Shown: positions 13,915 through 26,294 of the stretch, in pieces
Layout: every line of letters starts with the position of its first letter
Position numbering within the stretch: the first letter of the stretch is position 1
From: Ciona savignyi
Taxonomy: Eukaryota; Chordata; Ascidiacea; Phlebobranchia; Cionidae
Direction of reading: 5' to 3'
DNA length: 64,000 nt
NCBI GenBank assembly: GCA_000149265.1
Contig: CH003228.1
Location: 196,826-260,825, forward strand
Program-made: the position numbers and the translations under genes
The notes under the pieces: model-generated
Told to the model about the DNA's origin: nothing
Database searches by the model: none
Seen by the model: only the letters and a program-made list of their open reading frames with translations

Positions 13915-16882
13915 GGTACAGTTATAAAACTTAGTTGTTCTAACGTTCAGCACATACAGCGATTAGTATCATCTACAAACAAATTAAGTTAAGTCCCGCG
14001 AACTAGTTCTAACTTCATCCTAATTCTCACTTATGAAGATGACTGAACTGTTTGCGATAATTCTGGAATGTGTGTCTCCGGAATTATGTTTCCCATCCAA
14101 AAGCAAACGCAAATCAATTTTGTATTCACATTCCTTTTACAGCGTATAACATTGTTATTTCCCGTATGACACGCTTCAGACAGTCGAGCGTTCAACCGTT
14201 ACACCAGACCGATGACTGGAATATAACATTTCTATAGCGCCAGTCCGTAATCAAAATTGTAACTTTGTAAAGTCGGTGATAATAAGTTTTTACGTCAACC
14301 TCAGGCGGTTCTTCGTCAAGCCACACCTGTTGATTGCTCAATATCCAAACAATGATCGTGTAATAAACTGCACATGAATCCATGTATAAACTCTCGTAAA
14401 ATTGTTGCAGAATGTCTAATCGAGAATAAACCACAGCGCAACCGGTACAATTTCTTTCACATCACGCGTCTGCTACATTCATATACTGAGGCGTTTCTTC
14501 CAACCCCTTCTTCTATAACTTTCAAATATCGAAATTACGGCATTATTGATAAAATATGTAAGTTATTCAGTCAATCCTTCACAAATGTTACTTGGGATAT
14601 GTATAATTTTAATAAAACACTGTGATTTATTACATTTAACATATAATTTAAATAAATATTTCCTTCAAAATAAGCATAAACCTTTATGCAGCGTCCTAAA
14701 ACTTTATTTAAATTATATTAATTCTCATTTAGTGATAAAGAATTTTACTTCCATTGGGTTTCTTATTTTAATGGGAGGGTCTTATACAAGATTAGCACAT
14801 TTTTTAAACACTCTATCGGATGTAATCGGCTTTTTGGATTTTGGATGGGTAGGATGTATTCTAAGAAAAGTGAGAGAATTTATAAAGAGATATATATGAT
14901 CAAACAATAGCACACAATGCATAAATGGTGAATTAACAAAGCGAGTGTAAGGTTTGGGGTATTTGGTGCATCTTTGATCTAACGAAATTCAAGAATAATA
15001 TTTGGATGTGGTGAGAATTGCACCTTACAGACAACCACGGCAACGATGACATTTAGAGCGCGATACACCTGATATTAAAAGAGATCAAACCCGTTTCTTC
15101 GTACAAAGCTATAGTGTCTAGTGAATAGGGCAAAACCAGATTCCAACACGTTCTACCGGTTCTTAAATTTTGCATATATGTTATTTGAATAAGATATACA
15201 CGAATATAGACGTAATCTATTTACCGAATGTAGTTAGATTACTCCTCAGTTAACAAATACTTGTCACACATTCAAAGTCGGTTAATATAAATTCAAATGT
15301 AAAAAAATCAGTTCATGGTTTTGGATCTGTGGTTAAATAGAAAGTATTATTCACCCTAGATTATGTTTCTCCTTTTTCACAATACAAAACCATGTATAAC
15401 AGAAATTTCTACTATACGTACTTGTCTGCAATTAATTTTTTTTTCAAATTTAACTTTATGGTCATTTTTTCAATATCAAACTCAAAAATATGATTCTAAT
15501 TGTATAAAGAAGGTATACAATATTTGTACGCCTTTCACATTGTGCTGTTTTTTACTGTTGCGTTATGTCGGTGGTTATATAACCATGCTGATCAAGCATG
15601 ATAACAAGGGAAAGATCGTACTGATATTAATCATAGAAAGCTTTCTCGAGCAGTCGATTTAAGTGTTTGGGACATTTTATCGCGCTCCTATTATGTGAGC
15701 CACCAAAGCAATAGGCAGCAACCTAACTGGTTTTCAACTATCTTGTTCGACCAGTGTATTTCATGTTTTTTTAAATACTTGAACACTGCACTTTAAATAT
15801 GCCCGATGCACTTTAAATATGTAGTCCTATACCGCTTTTGTTAATCGGTTAGGGATATTTGCATGCACTTTATTTGTTTTCAGCATCAAGCCTACGTAAA
15901 TATTCAAATTAAGGCAGATATATTTATATTCATAGTGGATACAGGTATTTCAGGTAAGGGACTTTCATGATTCACTTTGTTTTCCGCAAACAGGTTAGGT
16001 TTCTTTTTAAAGGATGCAGAACAAGTTTAAAATATCCATCCAATTTTACTGGATTATACATTCAACAAAATTAAATATTTTTCGGGTTACGACTTTCCCC
16101 GCGGGCTAATTGCTGCCCTTCTGCGAGAGCCGCACACGACAATAAGTATATATAAAGGTGATCATCATATTTAGGCAGATTCAAACGCTTAAGGAATGTG
16201 CGCCGCGAATTGTGTTCAGTTAGATACAGTCTTTGTAAATTAGCAAGTGTGGACACACGTTTGGAGAGTTATAGAAACCTATAGCTGTATAGTTTGATGA
16301 TTAAGGCAATTGGTGTGGTTGATATGATCCAGAATTTGCCTAGATTTTCAGTCAAAATCAATCACAATAGTTCGAAACTTCAAAGTGTTATTTAATTGCG
16401 CAAGTTCCAAATACACGCAGCAGAAACCAATTTCGCCTGCAGCGCTTATTATGTGCACAACAGCAGTGATGATTTTCAGTTCATAAGGCAAATACATATA
16501 TAATGCATCAAAATTACAAACTCTAAAATTCAGAAATGCCCTTTTATTTCAAAATATTTTAAACAACCTTATTAAAACGTCATAGAATTTAGTTGTTATT
16601 GAATTGAAGAGTTGTTTAAATGCACCTCCCATATACAGAAGTTTGTTTCAGAATAAACAAGCGTTTAATCCGGAAGAAGGTCGAGTTATATATTTTCTAA
16701 TCTGCTGAAGCATGCCGGCATTTTTCCTATCCAACCTAATCGACCAATATATAAATAAGGTTACACATTAAGTGATAATTCTAAAGACATTATAAAAGAA
16801 AATTTAGGTTCACTCCATTTCTGCAGGTACTGCGACAGTCCAAATATTTTAATTTTTTATAATTTGCAAAACTATCACCGAG
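13915..16882. other. Stretch with no convincing gene
   Basis: About 3 kb. Around 14170-14215 is a minus-oriented tRNA-like SINE head (reverse complement reads TCTGGTGTAACGGTTGAACG). A possible isolated exon at 15884-15950 is discussed under findings. Several AT-rich open frames at 14374-15662 have no family resemblance and no splice-site support. The promoter of the multi-pass protein gene should lie at the right end. Confidence 0.5.
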
Positions 16883-18300
16883 ATGAGAAAATTGCTGTAT
16901 CATCGAGGAATGGATGATTCAGCAAATACCTACATCACAGACTATATTATCGGGTGGACATTTATCGCATATGCTTTGTGCTTATTGGGTATTGGGGTTT
17001 TCCGCCCTTCCTGGAAATTTCTAAAACAGCGTAAAAACAAACTTTTAAATTTATCTTGCCGTGATTTACGAACAATAACTCTGAGACATTTTTATGAGAA
17101 AAAAATGAAATTTTGTTCGCGACTTGCACTTATTTCTTGTTGTACGTTTGCTTTGTGCGGAACAATGCACCTTCTCGGGGGTTTTACACACGAACAAGTT
17201 CAGCTTATCAAAGATGTTCACTTCAACAGCAGCACAAGCGATCCCACTGTGATATTAACGGAAGCTGTGGCCGCCAGAGAATTACTCTTGACTTATTTTA
17301 TTTGCTGGCAGATTGCAAATATGAACGGGGGTTTCGTAGCCGCATGCTTTCTCATAATGGTACATTACATCGTAGTATGCGAATCGATAAAGCCGCCAAA
17401 AGATGAAGAGCTGAATAGAGACCGATCTGCTTCAAAAGAGAGTAACCAAAGCCAACCTTCCATCTCAAACTCTTGTTCCGTTCTTGTACAAAAAAGGAAG
17501 ACAACAGAAGTGCAGGTATTACATTTTAATATGGGATTCCATTCAAAAAAATATTGATTTTTATTCATCAATCTCTACAGATCAAACGAATCAGTCCATT
17601 GAAAACGAAGAGTGGGAGATGGTTGACTAGCAAAACAATGATCTTGTTTGCAGCAATCTTTGCGTTTGTAAGCACCGTTCATTATGCTTTAAATATACAT
17701 AGCTACGTGACTACCTTACATTTGGACAAGCAGCGTCTGACTCAGCGTAGCGATGAACACAATTCTACACTTGGTAATCAAATGGAACTATCAACCAACG
17801 CCAGTCAACATTTGGAAAGCTCCACGGAATTAAAAAACGTTCAAGAAAAAAACAATTTGATGACTAAAGTAATTGAACGATTTACATTTGACGATTTATG
17901 GGGTATGAATGTAACTATCTTTTTTTTAGGACTCTGTATACTCATTTATGCGTTATACGCAAGCTACTCTGTTTATGCCCAGGTAAAAATATGCAGGAAT
18001 ACTAAATTAGAGAAGTTAAATCGCGCTTCTTCTGGTTCACTTTTGGTTGGTAGCTTGCGAATGGCCGGGGCATGGGTTATACTTGCTAGTGGCCTTGTTC
18101 AATTCAGTTTAATGTCAAAATGCGCAAAAAATAACGCATCTGAGAATTTCGGTTGCCCTTTTCCGAACACGTTCAACCATAACGCGGTATATCACGTGAT
18201 ACTGGGAATTGGTATGACTTTAATATTTTTGGCAGAGTGTATTAATTCGCTTAAATGGACGATAAGAAATACTCGAAAAGATGTCGTCACTGAAGTTTAA
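16883..18300 (+). CDS. Unrecognised multi-pass membrane protein
   Basis: Two exons, 16883-17515 and 17581-18300, joined across a 65-bp GT/AG intron, give 450 residues. I do not recognise the family. Hydrophobic segments fall at about residues 21-40, 80-100, 133-167 (long enough for two passes), 231-251, 318-342, 371-390 and 413-432, so seven or eight passes. Between segments 231-251 and 318-342 there is a long hydrophilic loop with several NxS/T sequons (NST, NAS), which suggests it faces outside; the intron falls in the hydrophilic linker after residue 170 (Ser/Lys-rich, likely cytosolic). Each half holds a similar spacing of hydrophobic segments, which hints at an internal duplication, but sequence likeness between halves is weak. 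Start: first ATG in frame, MRKLLYHRGMDD; Met10 is an alternative. A tunicate-limited plasma-membrane protein is a guess. Confidence 0.75.
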
Positions 18301-19595
18301 ATTTCACCAATGAATAACCTTACGCATATAAATACACTTCAATTCAAAATTCATGTTAAAATCAATGTTGAAACGTTACCCCCTAATTTATTTTGTGAGA
18401 CCTACTGCCTTTCATGCTTTTAGAAATGTGGAATATTTATTACAACAAACATGCAAAAAAACAGGCTTATTTATTTCTTGTACACTGTTGCGTCATGGTC
18501 ACTTACTCCGGGTCGGTTCATGGTAATAAAAGATAAATGATTCACTTAAATTGATGATTTGCTCGAAATCGCCCGTCACGTCATGGTATATTACTAAACC
18601 TAAATTATCAAATTCCGAAAACTTTGACAAACAGGTAACATATAAAACAGCACAGGGTTTCATGATTGAACAGTTTATGAAAATATCGGAAATCCACTTA
18701 ATTCTAAAACATTTTACTCTAAATGTGCATAGGTTGGTATGTGGTTGCAAATATTAATTTTCGCTTAAAAAACAAATAAAGTTTTTTTTTTATCAAGAAT
18801 GCAATCTTGAGATACGACTGATTTCTCCTGCTTCATTTGACATCGAAGTAATTCGGTTTTGCTTGGGGGCACTGCAAAATGCATAAATAAATTCGATAGC
18901 GGGGTCCATTTATTTATGTTAGATAATTGAATTTTCCCGTGTTGGCCATTGAGTGATATCGTAAAAAACTTTTATAAATATACGAATGCCAACTAAACTA
19001 AAGTATCTATATTACCGGGTGTTAGAACTAACAGACATCCACAACAATATATCAAGTATGTTTTTGCAAAATTGGGGTTATTAAAGATGGACGTGGGTAT
19101 ATTTGGTGAGAAACAATGTTTTGATTGATATGGGTATACTGTTTAAAATACCTGAGACGAACTTATGGTTAACTAACACAGTTAAAAAAAAAAAATCTTT
19201 TTTAAAGTAGAAATAAAAATCACTTTCTATGCATGCATTCCAAGATAATTCACTTAACAGTGTATAGACCTAAATATTAGTAAACTTGTTCTTAAACGAA
19301 ACAAGATGTGATGCATTGCCCCGTGTCTCACAACCAAGCGGACGTGACGATTCGGCTTGACTGTCGTATTACGTAGTTTCCTGTTCGTAAGTCCTTCGTT
19401 TTGTTTTGTGTTGCTGATCAACGGCATTGGTGCAGTACAGTCGGCTGTATTGCGTTTTCAAAATAAAGGTCAAATGTTATGTTACATTTTGCAACATAAC
19501 AGCTGCGGAGAGTCGGATGTGTCATTGTACAAGGTACATTGCGAACTTCGCCTAAACCTTGTCGATGAGTGAATTAATGCTTCGCATCAAAGCTG

Positions 19596-19735
19596 AAAGA
19601 ATGTCTCGATCATATACATTATACAAAACACTGATATATCTCCGGTACCCTGGCAGTGGGTGCGAGGTCATATGGCGATTACCCTTTTAGATCCATTGTG
19701 TTCCATGAATAAATATAATTCCGGACCATGGTCAC
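19596..19735 (+). mobile_element. Degenerate SINE copy (3' part)
   Basis: Resembles the middle and end of the full SINE at 20331-20620: GAATGTCTCGATCATATACA, then CTCCGGTACCCTGGCAGTGGG, GCGAGGTCATATGGCGATTA and an AATAAA-containing end. Strongly diverged, so an old copy. Confidence 0.55.
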
Positions 19736-20183
19736 ATTGATTAGGTGTCGATCAACATTCTAGTTATCTAGTAAGTTTCAGCCGGATCGAAACACTCTTG
19801 TCGGCCCATCATAAGTCTGGTACGTAAAAATGCTGGTCCGCAAAAAAAGGTTTCGCAATTTAACCTAAAAATTACGTTTATACAGTATATTGATTTACTA
19901 CTTTTAGTATTTATTGATGTGTGATTAGTTGTTCCTCGTCAAAAGCCTTACTTCTTTATTTCCATTTTAATGACGTCACTGTATTTTGACAAACTGTTTG
20001 GTTGTCTTGGGTATTGTGACGTCATATCGACAGACATAATTGCAACACAACTCCAGGAAAAGGAATATAATTTAGCGCTTTATGTGAGCAACAAAAGGAA
20101 TTGTTTGGCGAGGATATAAACCTTTTGTAATAAAAAGACTAAAAATGATAAAACCTGTTTTTTACCAAGCCGAACCCGTGATG

Positions 20184-20280
20184 GGCTCGTGACTATAGGA
20201 CCGTTTTTGTATAAGAGTGGGTGTATGTATCGGTCGCGTTAACCATTTGGTCACACGACCGTATTTATAAAACCTGTTGG
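20184..20280 (+). repeat. Dispersed hairpin-bearing repeat, copy 2
   Basis: Best-preserved of three copies: TATCGGTCGCGTTAACC is followed within a few bases by GGTCACACGACCG, an imperfect inverted pair. It sits 50 bp ahead of a complete SINE, and copy 3 likewise adjoins SINE-like sequence. Confidence 0.65.
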
Positions 20281-20330
20281 AGAAAAAGTCACTCCACCCT
20301 ACGCACAGACGACATCTATTCGTAACAAAT

Positions 20331-20620
20331 CCGGCCGGTTGGTCTAGCGGTTAAGTGCGTCGCCTTTCAATCGAAAGGTTGCAGGTGCAAAACTGGTCGC
20401 TAGCTAGTCGGTTGTGTCCTTGGGCAAGGCACTTTACGGACATTGCCTGCCCAGCGGATTAATGGGCTCTACCAAATTGAAGGAACGTGTCTATCATATA
20501 CAACACACTGCAATAGCTCCGGTAACCGACGATGGGCGCGAGGTGATCTGACGATTGCCCATGTGATAACCCCCTTGGTTTTCCCATTCACGGGAATAAA
20601 CATGAATATCCTCCTATCCT
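20331..20620 (+). mobile_element. Full-length tRNA-derived SINE
   Basis: Starts with a tRNA-like head: A-box TGGTCTAGCGGTTAAG and a degenerate B-box GGTTGCAGGTGC, as in an internal RNA polymerase III promoter. The body continues through GCTAGCTAGTCGGTTGTG, GGGCAAGGCACTTTACGG, CAACACACTGCAATAGCTCC and ends in an AATAAACATGAATATCC tail with CTATCC-like repeats. At least eight relatives lie in this window on both strands. A composite tRNA-related SINE has been described from Ciona (Cics-1); I think this is that family but cannot confirm it. Confidence 0.88.
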
Positions 20621-20931
20621 AAATAAGTTTTGATCAGCGCAGTTCTTTAGCGAGCCTACCTTTCACACAATGCATTATGTTTAAACTGCAAATTCTAGCC
20701 AGCACTATGATATAGGATTTAACCAAAACATTGTTAATATTATTGTAAGATTCATTATATTCATTTACTTTGATTCTTATTCTACTATTAAACTTATTAA
20801 AACGAACATTATTTATTTTCCTAGTTTAATAGAGATAATATATTTTACATACACTTTTGCACAGTTTTAATATATATTTTAATTCATTTCCAGATATTGT
20901 TTATTTTACTCGATTTGCATAGCAGATGTGC

Positions 20932-21175
20932 CGAAAGGTTGCAGGTACGAAACTGGTTGCTAGTCGGTTGTGTCTTTGGGCAAGACACTTAACGGAAATT
21001 GCCTGAATCCAGCGGATGATGAGTTCTACTAAATTGAAGGAACGTGTGAATCTTAGACAACACACTGCAATAGCTCCGGTAACCCGACGGTGGGCGCGAT
21101 GTAATCTGACTATTATCCGTGTGTTAAGCCCCTGGTTCCCATTGACGGAAAATAAACATGAATATCCTATCCTAT
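20932..21175 (+). mobile_element. 5'-truncated SINE copy
   Basis: Begins inside the tRNA-like head at GAAAGGTTGCAGGTACGAAA and then follows the full copy at 20331 closely to the same AATAAACATGAATATCCTAT tail. It lacks the A-box, so could not be transcribed from its own promoter. Confidence 0.85.
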
Positions 21176-22577
21176 AACCTTAACAATCATATAGTCGCCT
21201 CAACCTATAAATTAACCTTCTAATTTGTATATGATATCGACAAAGCGTAAAATCACCAAAAACTGGAGAAAATCTTAGTAAAGCCCATGAACAGCGTACC
21301 AATTACGATATTTTTACAGTATAATAATTTATTATTACATTCTTGTATTGTATGCATCCTATAACAAAAACACTCGGTGATATGCAATGAAAGCCAAATA
21401 TACTGTTCGTTTCATCCCGCGGAATAGCAGTCAATGTACTGATCGAGCTTAAGGTATTAGAATATATCGAGGTATGATAGGGCACAAATCAAATAGGATA
21501 AATGTTTAAAACGAGAACCAGCATTACGTATTGTTTTTAATTGAAACTCCATGTCTAAAATAAACGAATTGCCGATTAAATAGCTTAATTTTTCATATAA
21601 ACTATTAACAAAGAAACGAATCCAATACAATTTGTGTCCGTGAATTTGATTCTAGCAAAACAACAATAAACAAAATCTCTTTTTAAGGTTGAAAAATACA
21701 TTTCTTTTACTATTCTAGACATCGTTAGTGTCTTATTTAAATAGAACGGTAGTGAAAATCATCAAACCATAATAAGTTTCAATATTCTAAATTCTTAAGC
21801 GTCAAGTTACTTACTGTGGCATGACTGGTGGTTTTTGGAAACCAAACTCCACTATCCAAATATTGACGGACGTTGGTTACCAAACATATAGGTTTGACTA
21901 ATTTCTGTTTTTGCATGCGTTTTATTAGATGTTTTGCCTTTGTTGATAAATTCCTCACAATGATGTATATGGTCTATGTAACAGCTCGCGTGTGCAGTAA
22001 TACCTCCAATATGCGCCTGTGTATTATGTGCATTCTTTGCTAAACTATAAAGGAATCGACGCCAAATAATTTTCTAATATATTTTCCAAAAATGGCGATT
22101 TTTGACTGTGTATTTTACAACAAGATCGTGCCGAATAAAACTACATCAATCGTTGTGAACTTTTATGGACGCTGATGACGCAGTCCAACCAAACCGATCC
22201 CCAAACGACAGACAAATTTCCTGAAAAATTCTTTAAATATGTTCAAAACGGGTTTATTGTAGTATTTAACTATATGCGAATTGGTAATTAAAAAAAGTTT
22301 TTTTTTTGTTTTTATAAAGTCACAGTTTACTTAAACAAACTAGTCTACAAAAATATATTCTAGTTCTCTGAAAAGCAATATTTATTTTTCGCGAATACAT
22401 AACTGATTTGCTACAAGTAAAAGCCAGTCGTGTAAAATTTTTAACATTCATGATCTCGACCCGTACCTGTCAAACAGCGATTCTTTTATTCTTTACACCC
22501 ATTTAAAAATGATTTACCGGAACTTGTGTTAGTAAATAATTTCTCTCGTTAATAAATGATAAAACAGTTAGTTGGTG

Positions 22578-24657
22578 TTAACAAAGTCGATTTGTCTGTA
22601 GCATTACAAGTAGCTTAGGGCATTTTGAAGCTTGAGAAAATAGATATTTTCTGTTTTGTGGTTGAATTGTTACTTGAAAAGTGGCCATGAGTAGACTGGA
22701 CACCAACCGTGCACACACTGCTAGATGCAAGAAGTTTTGTTCAGAAGAATTTAGGGGAAATTGCCTTTGAAATCCACCAATAAGATTCCTTGCCACCAGT
22801 ATTGGATCTGCCGGTATTTCCACAGCTCTTGTCATTGTGTATGCTACACAAATTGCTAGTTCAAAAACAATGTAGCTACGACAAATGTGCTCGAAGTCGA
22901 CGAAGCCCAAATTATTATTTGCGTCCACAATCAAATTGGAAGTACTTAAGTCGCAATGGATAAAACCTGAAATCATTAAAAAAATATGTCAAAGTATGAG
23001 GTGTGGGCTACAAACTGTAGTTCCATTTCTGTTTATCATCAAACTTCTTATGCAGTACAAGAATTAGTATGCTAAACTGATGGGCCAAAAAACGATTATA
23101 TTTTATTGACCCGCGTTACGAAGAATATTTTGAATTTCGTAGCCATAGAAGCAGTGGTTGTACACAACAAGAACAGACATGCATACCATTTCGAAGTTTG
23201 TTTTTAACCACAGGAAAATTTTCCTCAAACGTGTCAAAATGTTCCTTTATGATCCCAGCTAATACTGCATCCTCAATTAAGTGTTCGTATTTTCTGAACA
23301 TAAGAAAGTTATGTGGATGCCAGATAATGGGTTGGATTTCAAGATTGCTTGAGAAGCTCTGAAATCAGGACACGTATAGATTAGTACTGAATTAAAATAC
23401 TACGAATAACGCGAGTTGTAAATTAAATAGGTAAGTATGCTACCCATTGCCCATAGCATAACCAATGACTTTAACACATCTATACTTTAAGCATGCATAC
23501 CTGCAACGCCTCTGTTATTTTTCCACATAATACACCCACATCTAGTGCTATGCTTTCCATTTCTGATACAGTCATTGTCGCTTTAGCAATGCTCAATCCG
23601 GGAAGATATGTAAACACCTCCAGAAATCGGACTCCGATTGGACTTCCTGCATTAAAGATTTACTTCGAGAAACTTGGTTTAACGTTGATCAAAACATTTA
23701 CCTTTATACTTATATAGACGGTTGTTGTTGTTGCCTTGTTTTATACAAAAAAACTTTCATATATATAATTATATTTAACAATATTTACCGAAATCGTAAA
23801 CCCCGTATTTTTTGTTATCAACACTCAGGATAATATCTTGCACACGCAGACCTCGTGAACGAAGATGACGCATAGCTTTCTGCATAACGATTGAAGTTGG
23901 ATTGTCTAAAATTACAACGTCATTATAGGATAGGATAGTCGTGTTTATCATACGTAATAAAAAAAAACTAGGGGCAGGAAAGCCTTTTTAACACAGAAAA
24001 TTGTCAGATAACCACGTGCTGACAGGATTTTTTTCTTGTACTGACAAAACAATCAAAACTGTAACACTTTAAAATGGTAAATAAAAGTGTTGGATTAAAT
24101 CAACAGGGTCAAAAAGGGGGAAATTTAATTATTCTTTAAAGAGCAAACCCATTTCGCCACCTTTGATATACTACCACAATCTGATTTTAGTTGTTCCAGT
24201 TTTAGCAAAACGTAAAAACTACAATATGTTTAAACAGGTCAGGTTTTAATCCACTTCAGTGCCTCACCCTGGCCACGACATTGTGGTAACATGGTATAAC
24301 CGACTAAATCTTTGAAAAGTGTTTATTTTTTTACTTATTTTATATTTTTATTATCAACTTTAATGATAGAGTATAGAAGTATTATAAATATATATGCACT
24401 ATTTTGTGCTCTAGACCCAATGGTTCCCTTGTTATGGGGTGCGTTTTAAATCTGTATATCAAATGTCTATTTATGTTTATATAATTACCGGGGTTGTGTG
24501 ATGGTCTTTTAATTTTCACCACCAGTTGTCTTACATTGGAACAATCCATCAACGAATAATTGAAGTCTTCATAGCCGTCTAATTGATTGACTTCACTTAC
24601 GTGTAAACCAAACTCACGTTTCACCGCATTGATAATGATTTTAGTTGGTATGGTCAT
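22578..24657 (-). CDS. HYKK: Hydroxylysine kinase-like phosphotransferase (HYKK/AGPHD1 family)
   Basis: By family, phosphorylates 5-hydroxy-L-lysine (GTP-dependent in mammals) in collagen-derived amino acid breakdown. Five minus exons in phase: 24489-24657, 23789-23905, 23501-23646, 23187-23358, 22578-22966; 330 residues against about 370 in human. N-terminal EFGLHVSEVNQLDGYEDFNY and the lysine-bearing LVVKIKRP fit the nucleotide-binding lobe; FTYLPGLSIAKA fits the hinge region; the catalytic loop is GFIHCDLSTSNLIV and the metal-binding loop FVDFEH, followed by IVFELAICVAYTM, which is close to the vertebrate protein. Odd: the residue between catalytic-loop His and Asp is Cys (HCD), where relatives mostly have Gly. 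Intron 1 carries a SINE tail fragment (23925-23990, minus). Other members of the aminoglycoside phosphotransferase fold are possible, but the C-terminal match favours HYKK. Confidence 0.87.
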
Positions 24658-26294
24658 TACTAATTATTTCTGCTGTGTACTATCCGATTCTTTCAATGTC
24701 ATATAGTGTTTATTGCTATGAACCTGTTAATTGCATATATCAAATCCCTTAACCCTTAAAACATAAAACTTCTAATGCAAGCAATTCTTAAATAAACATT
24801 TTAAGGAACGATATATCTAAGATATGCGAACGCTTAACTAAACTCACTAATATTCTGATCATCTAAATAAATTTCTACACCTCACATGTAATAGTTATTA
24901 ATATTTTTATAAATCTATATACAAATGCAAACTAAAAGCAGGCTGCAAGTAATGTTGCTACACCAAATTGTTCATGCCGCATAGAAAGCGTTACAGTACG
25001 CCGTAGTAGCGATTACCATATGCATCACCAATACGTACAGTCAGCAGAGCATAACCAATGAAAACGGTACATTTCTAAGAAGCGGAAAGTAAAACAAGAT
25101 GTTACAACCATTCGCTAAGTCGAATGAATTACAGTAATATCCGTATCCTGACAAAGCATGATCCGCCAACGGTTAATGCGCCCTGCATGCGTGACGCGAG
25201 TTATATCTGCAATATAAAAAAAATAATTTTTCAATATCCTGGGGCAGTAGCCGTAAGGAATATGTCCTCGTAAGTCACGCCTTTGCTTGCAAGTTTCTTT
25301 TGAGCTATTTTGCGACTCCTCTCGTAAAAGACAGCTGTAAGTGAATTGTAAACCATGAGTAATAATTGGATTTATAATTTTTTTATATTTTCATATGAAC
25401 GACAAAAGTAGAGATAAGCAACAGTTGTATTTGTTTTTGCTGTTTATGGCAAGTACTTCTATGCCTTAAATATATGGTTATGGTCGGATTTTCATTGTCA
25501 AACCGAAAAATTCCATGTACAAGTTTATCATGGCGAATTGTCTTTGCGCAAAGTTGATTTTTCTTTTTGTGGTTTACCTTTCTCTTACGTATTAATGCAT
25601 CTCTCATTTTTGCGTTAAATGTTAAGATCAACAAAATAATCCAAATGTTTGGTTGAGTACGTGGAAATGGGTCACAGTTAAATTTTAAGAATTATTTAAA
25701 CTTTAAAAACGTTTGCAAATGTGTTTAAACAGTGCTGTAAAGCGCTATAGGTGTGGTTTCTAATGCCCAAATATGGGGTACAACATATCAGTGTGATCCA
25801 ATGTATGTCATGCTAACCAACATTTTATTGTTGAAGTTTCTTAGTTATACATTAACAAAAATTACTTTTTAATAAATAGATTTCTGCAAGGAAACTGTCG
25901 GGATAGCAATTATTAAAAAATGACCTTTTAGAATAAGGTTTAACATTTAGGCTTCTGCCAATTACAAAGATAATCCTCAAAGATTAAAGATACCCTTGGT
26001 GCCTGTAAAAACATACTATTAAACTTCACCTGAACATTCGTATTCCATCAATCTTTTCAATGAAGTAGATAATACATCCTAAAGTAAATGAGCCTAAGTA
26101 AGTTACTACTGATGTCACAACATCCCTAGTGGTAGGACGCTGTCTTAACCGCTAACCGTTGGACCAATTTCATAGGGTACACTTTATACGTTTTGCTTTA
26201 CTAAAAATACAACTATTAAAAACACAGTAAAACTGATATTAAGGGTTCGATAATAATATAAACCTTTCTTAATAGTTAAAAAGCCAACAGAGAA
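24658..26294. other. Intergenic stretch
   Basis: About 1.6 kb between the HYKK-like start codon and the stop codon of the next minus-strand gene; it should carry the HYKK promoter and the 3' untranslated region of the neighbour. A short minus segment at about 26036-26085 is framed by AG and GT and could be an exon, but I cannot attach it to anything. Otherwise nothing seen. Confidence 0.5.

Larger units (their letters stand above)
18301..22577. other. Repeat-rich intergenic stretch
   Basis: About 4.3 kb without a supported gene. It holds a degenerate SINE copy at 19596-19735, the hairpin-bearing repeat at 20184-20280, a complete SINE at 20331-20620 and a 5'-truncated SINE at 20932-21175. The rest is AT-rich sequence in which I see nothing. 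Confidence 0.6.

Noticed and set aside
14192..14434. Minus frame containing VWLDEEPPEVDVKTYYHR with an upstream AG
   Set aside because: Its end runs into a SINE head, and I found no partner exons; could be a lone real exon but not supported.
14374..15662. Several plus-strand open frames of 80-117 codons
   Set aside because: AT-rich composition (Ile, Leu, Phe, Asn, Lys), no motifs, no consistent splice sites.
16071..16256. Minus frame TLANLQRLYLTEHN, reminiscent of one leucine-rich repeat
   Set aside because: Only one repeat-like unit; no neighbouring units or exon context.
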